Source: a virus
Strand: one strand, 5' to 3'
Virus record (IMG/VR): IMGVR_UViG_3300022542_000176
Location: 1-45,016 of that record
Length of the DNA stretch: 45,016 bases
The translations under genes and the position numbers were made by a program. Every line of letters begins with the position of its first letter. The stretch's first letter is position 1. The notes under the pieces are model-generated. The model was not told the DNA's origin, ran no database searches, and worked only from the letters and a program-made list of their open reading frames with translations. Below, in pieces: positions 44,166 through 45,016 of this stretch.

Positions 44166-45016
44166 ATGACAAATGAATTTAAGCATAAAACCGTAGGTGA
44201 GGAACAAAGCCAAGCTGAGTTTGAAGCTATTGGTGGGCATATTTTTGATAGTCAATCCACAGGCGATATACTATACGCTAGTTCCTCAACACAGCTATCA
44301 AGGCTTGGGATTGGCTCAACCAATCAGCTTTTAACTATCTCAGGTGGAGTACCTGCGTGGATAACTTCGCTATCGCTCGGTGGAACTCTAACAATCGGGG
44401 AAGATGGTACTGGTTATGATACCAAATTATATAGTGCTACCGCTGGCTCGTATCTGGAATGGGATGAAAGCGCCGACCAACTAAATCTTCATAGCACTAA
44501 ATCCTCTTCGGGGAATGCTATATATCTTAACCGTACCTGTTCGGCTACAAGCGGTAATATTTATGGCCTTAGGATGTTTGTGTCGGGTACGGGGGCTTCT
44601 ACGGGAATGTGCAGGGGAATCAGATGTGAAGCAGATATGGGAGATACTGCCTCGGCTTCCCTATTGGAGGCTGGTTTATTCACAGCCAAAGTATCAAGCG
44701 GGAGTGCTACAGTAACTAATATTCGAGCCTTGACTGGGCATCTATCCATTGGTTCTGGTTTAACTGTATCGGGCGATGTTGTTTGTGTCAATGCTCATAT
44801 GCAAACAAGAAGTGATGAATCAATTTCAGGTACTCACGCCACAGTCTATTGCAAAAACGAAGCAGTAGGTGGAAGTGGCTTGAAAATGGATGCGTTCATC
44901 TGTTGCACTACAACTAGTCTTGGTGGTAGTGCTAAGGGGGCTGATTACTTAATAGATGGAGGGACTGGTACAGATTTACTCGCTACAGCATTTCTAAGAT
45001 TGCCCGATGATGCCAC
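44166..45016 (+). CDS. Fibre protein, N-terminal part (3' end cut by the window edge)
   Basis: ATG 44166 with TAGGAGTAACAC upstream; open to the end of the window. Reads HKTVGEEQSQAEFEAIGGHI then STGDILYASSSTQLSRLGIG and TIGEDGTGYDTKLYSATAGS, a typical fibre stalk start. The last 500 bases match 1-500 in frame at ~89%. Together the two ends give a complete fibre, or this is one of a tandem pair. Confidence 0.75.
   Translation, partial: MTNEFKHKTVGEEQSQAEFEAIGGHIFDSQSTGDILYASSSTQLSRLGIGSTNQLLTISGGVPAWITSLSLGGTLTIGEDGTGYDTKLYSATAGSYLEWDESADQLNLHSTKSSSGNAIYLNRTCSATSGNIYGLRMFVSGTGASTGMCRGIRCEADMGDTASASLLEAGLFTAKVSSGSATVTNIRALTGHLSIGSGLTVSGDVVCVNAHMQTRSDESISGTHATVYCKNEAVGGSGLKMDAFICCTTTSLGGSAKGADYLIDGGTGTDLLATAFLRLPDDA
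44517..45016 (+). repeat. Right copy of the imperfect 500-bp direct terminal repeat
   Basis: Gapless match to 1-500 with about 56 substitutions (first 50 bases identical). The differences include all base types, arguing against adenine-directed variation. Confidence 0.9.

Noticed and set aside
1-45016. Recoding of TAG as an amino acid
   Set aside because: TAG ends normal genes (for example at 598-600, 7851-7853 and 43273-43275); only one gene has an in-frame TAG.
44517-45016. Diversity-generating retroelement template/variable repeat pair
   Set aside because: Differences are not adenine-specific, are mostly silent, and no reverse transcriptase is present.
1-45016. CRISPR array
   Set aside because: No regularly spaced repeats with unique spacers; the only regular arrays are the 10-bp iterons and protein repeats.

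Overview
The window is one contig of a tailed double-stranded DNA phage. It carries a complete head module (small and large terminase, portal, scaffold, coat), a long run of tail/fibre genes, one tRNA gene and dozens of very small early genes packed with ATGA/TAATG overlaps. Strong AGGAGG-type ribosome sites and sigma70-type -35/-10 boxes with 17-bp spacers point to a bacterial host. A P22-like portal and no tape-measure or sheath gene suggest a short-tailed (podovirus-like) particle. The host cannot be named from the sequence; the small-protein repertoire reminds me of uncultured-phage genomes from anaerobic or subsurface settings, which is only a weak impression.

Layout. (a) 1-11034, + strand: end of a fibre gene, head-tail connector, a large tail protein, a small PD-(D/E)XK-like nuclease, then six modular fibre/adhesin genes. 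(b) 11035-11527: no genes; two tandem two-hairpin RNA/terminator modules followed by a promoter. (c) 11528-24517, + strand early/middle region: sigma-region-4-like HTH protein, YopX-like protein, many small Cys-rich proteins, a RecA/DnaB-like ATPase whose gene carries two sets of 10-bp-phased repeats (probable origin), HNH nuclease, NinG, a second HTH regulator, metallophosphoesterase, DNA methyltransferase and small membrane proteins. (d) 24531-26858, - strand: ten small genes read from a near-consensus promoter at 26936-26964. (e) 27064-45016, + strand: small terminase, small ORFs, tRNA-Tyr, large terminase, HNH, portal, very large 1480-aa virion-protein candidate, scaffold, coat, decoration-type protein, adaptor-like small proteins and the start of a fibre gene.

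The structural module runs off the right end and resumes at the left end. The last 500 bases match the first 500 without gaps at about 89% identity, in the same reading frame of the same fibre gene. The contig is therefore probably either a circularly permuted genome of about 44.5 kb closed through a variable gene, or a contig broken inside a pair of tandem fibre paralogues.

How it works together: early genes would adjust host transcription and defence (HTH proteins, possible antirestriction protein, methyltransferase). The ATPase and NinG would serve replication and recombination on the iteron origin using host polymerase, since no DNA polymerase is seen. TerS/TerL package through the portal into a shell of scaffold and coat. 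No integrase, repressor or recognisable endolysin was found. Several small early genes look broken (in-frame stop, frameshift, lost ATG).
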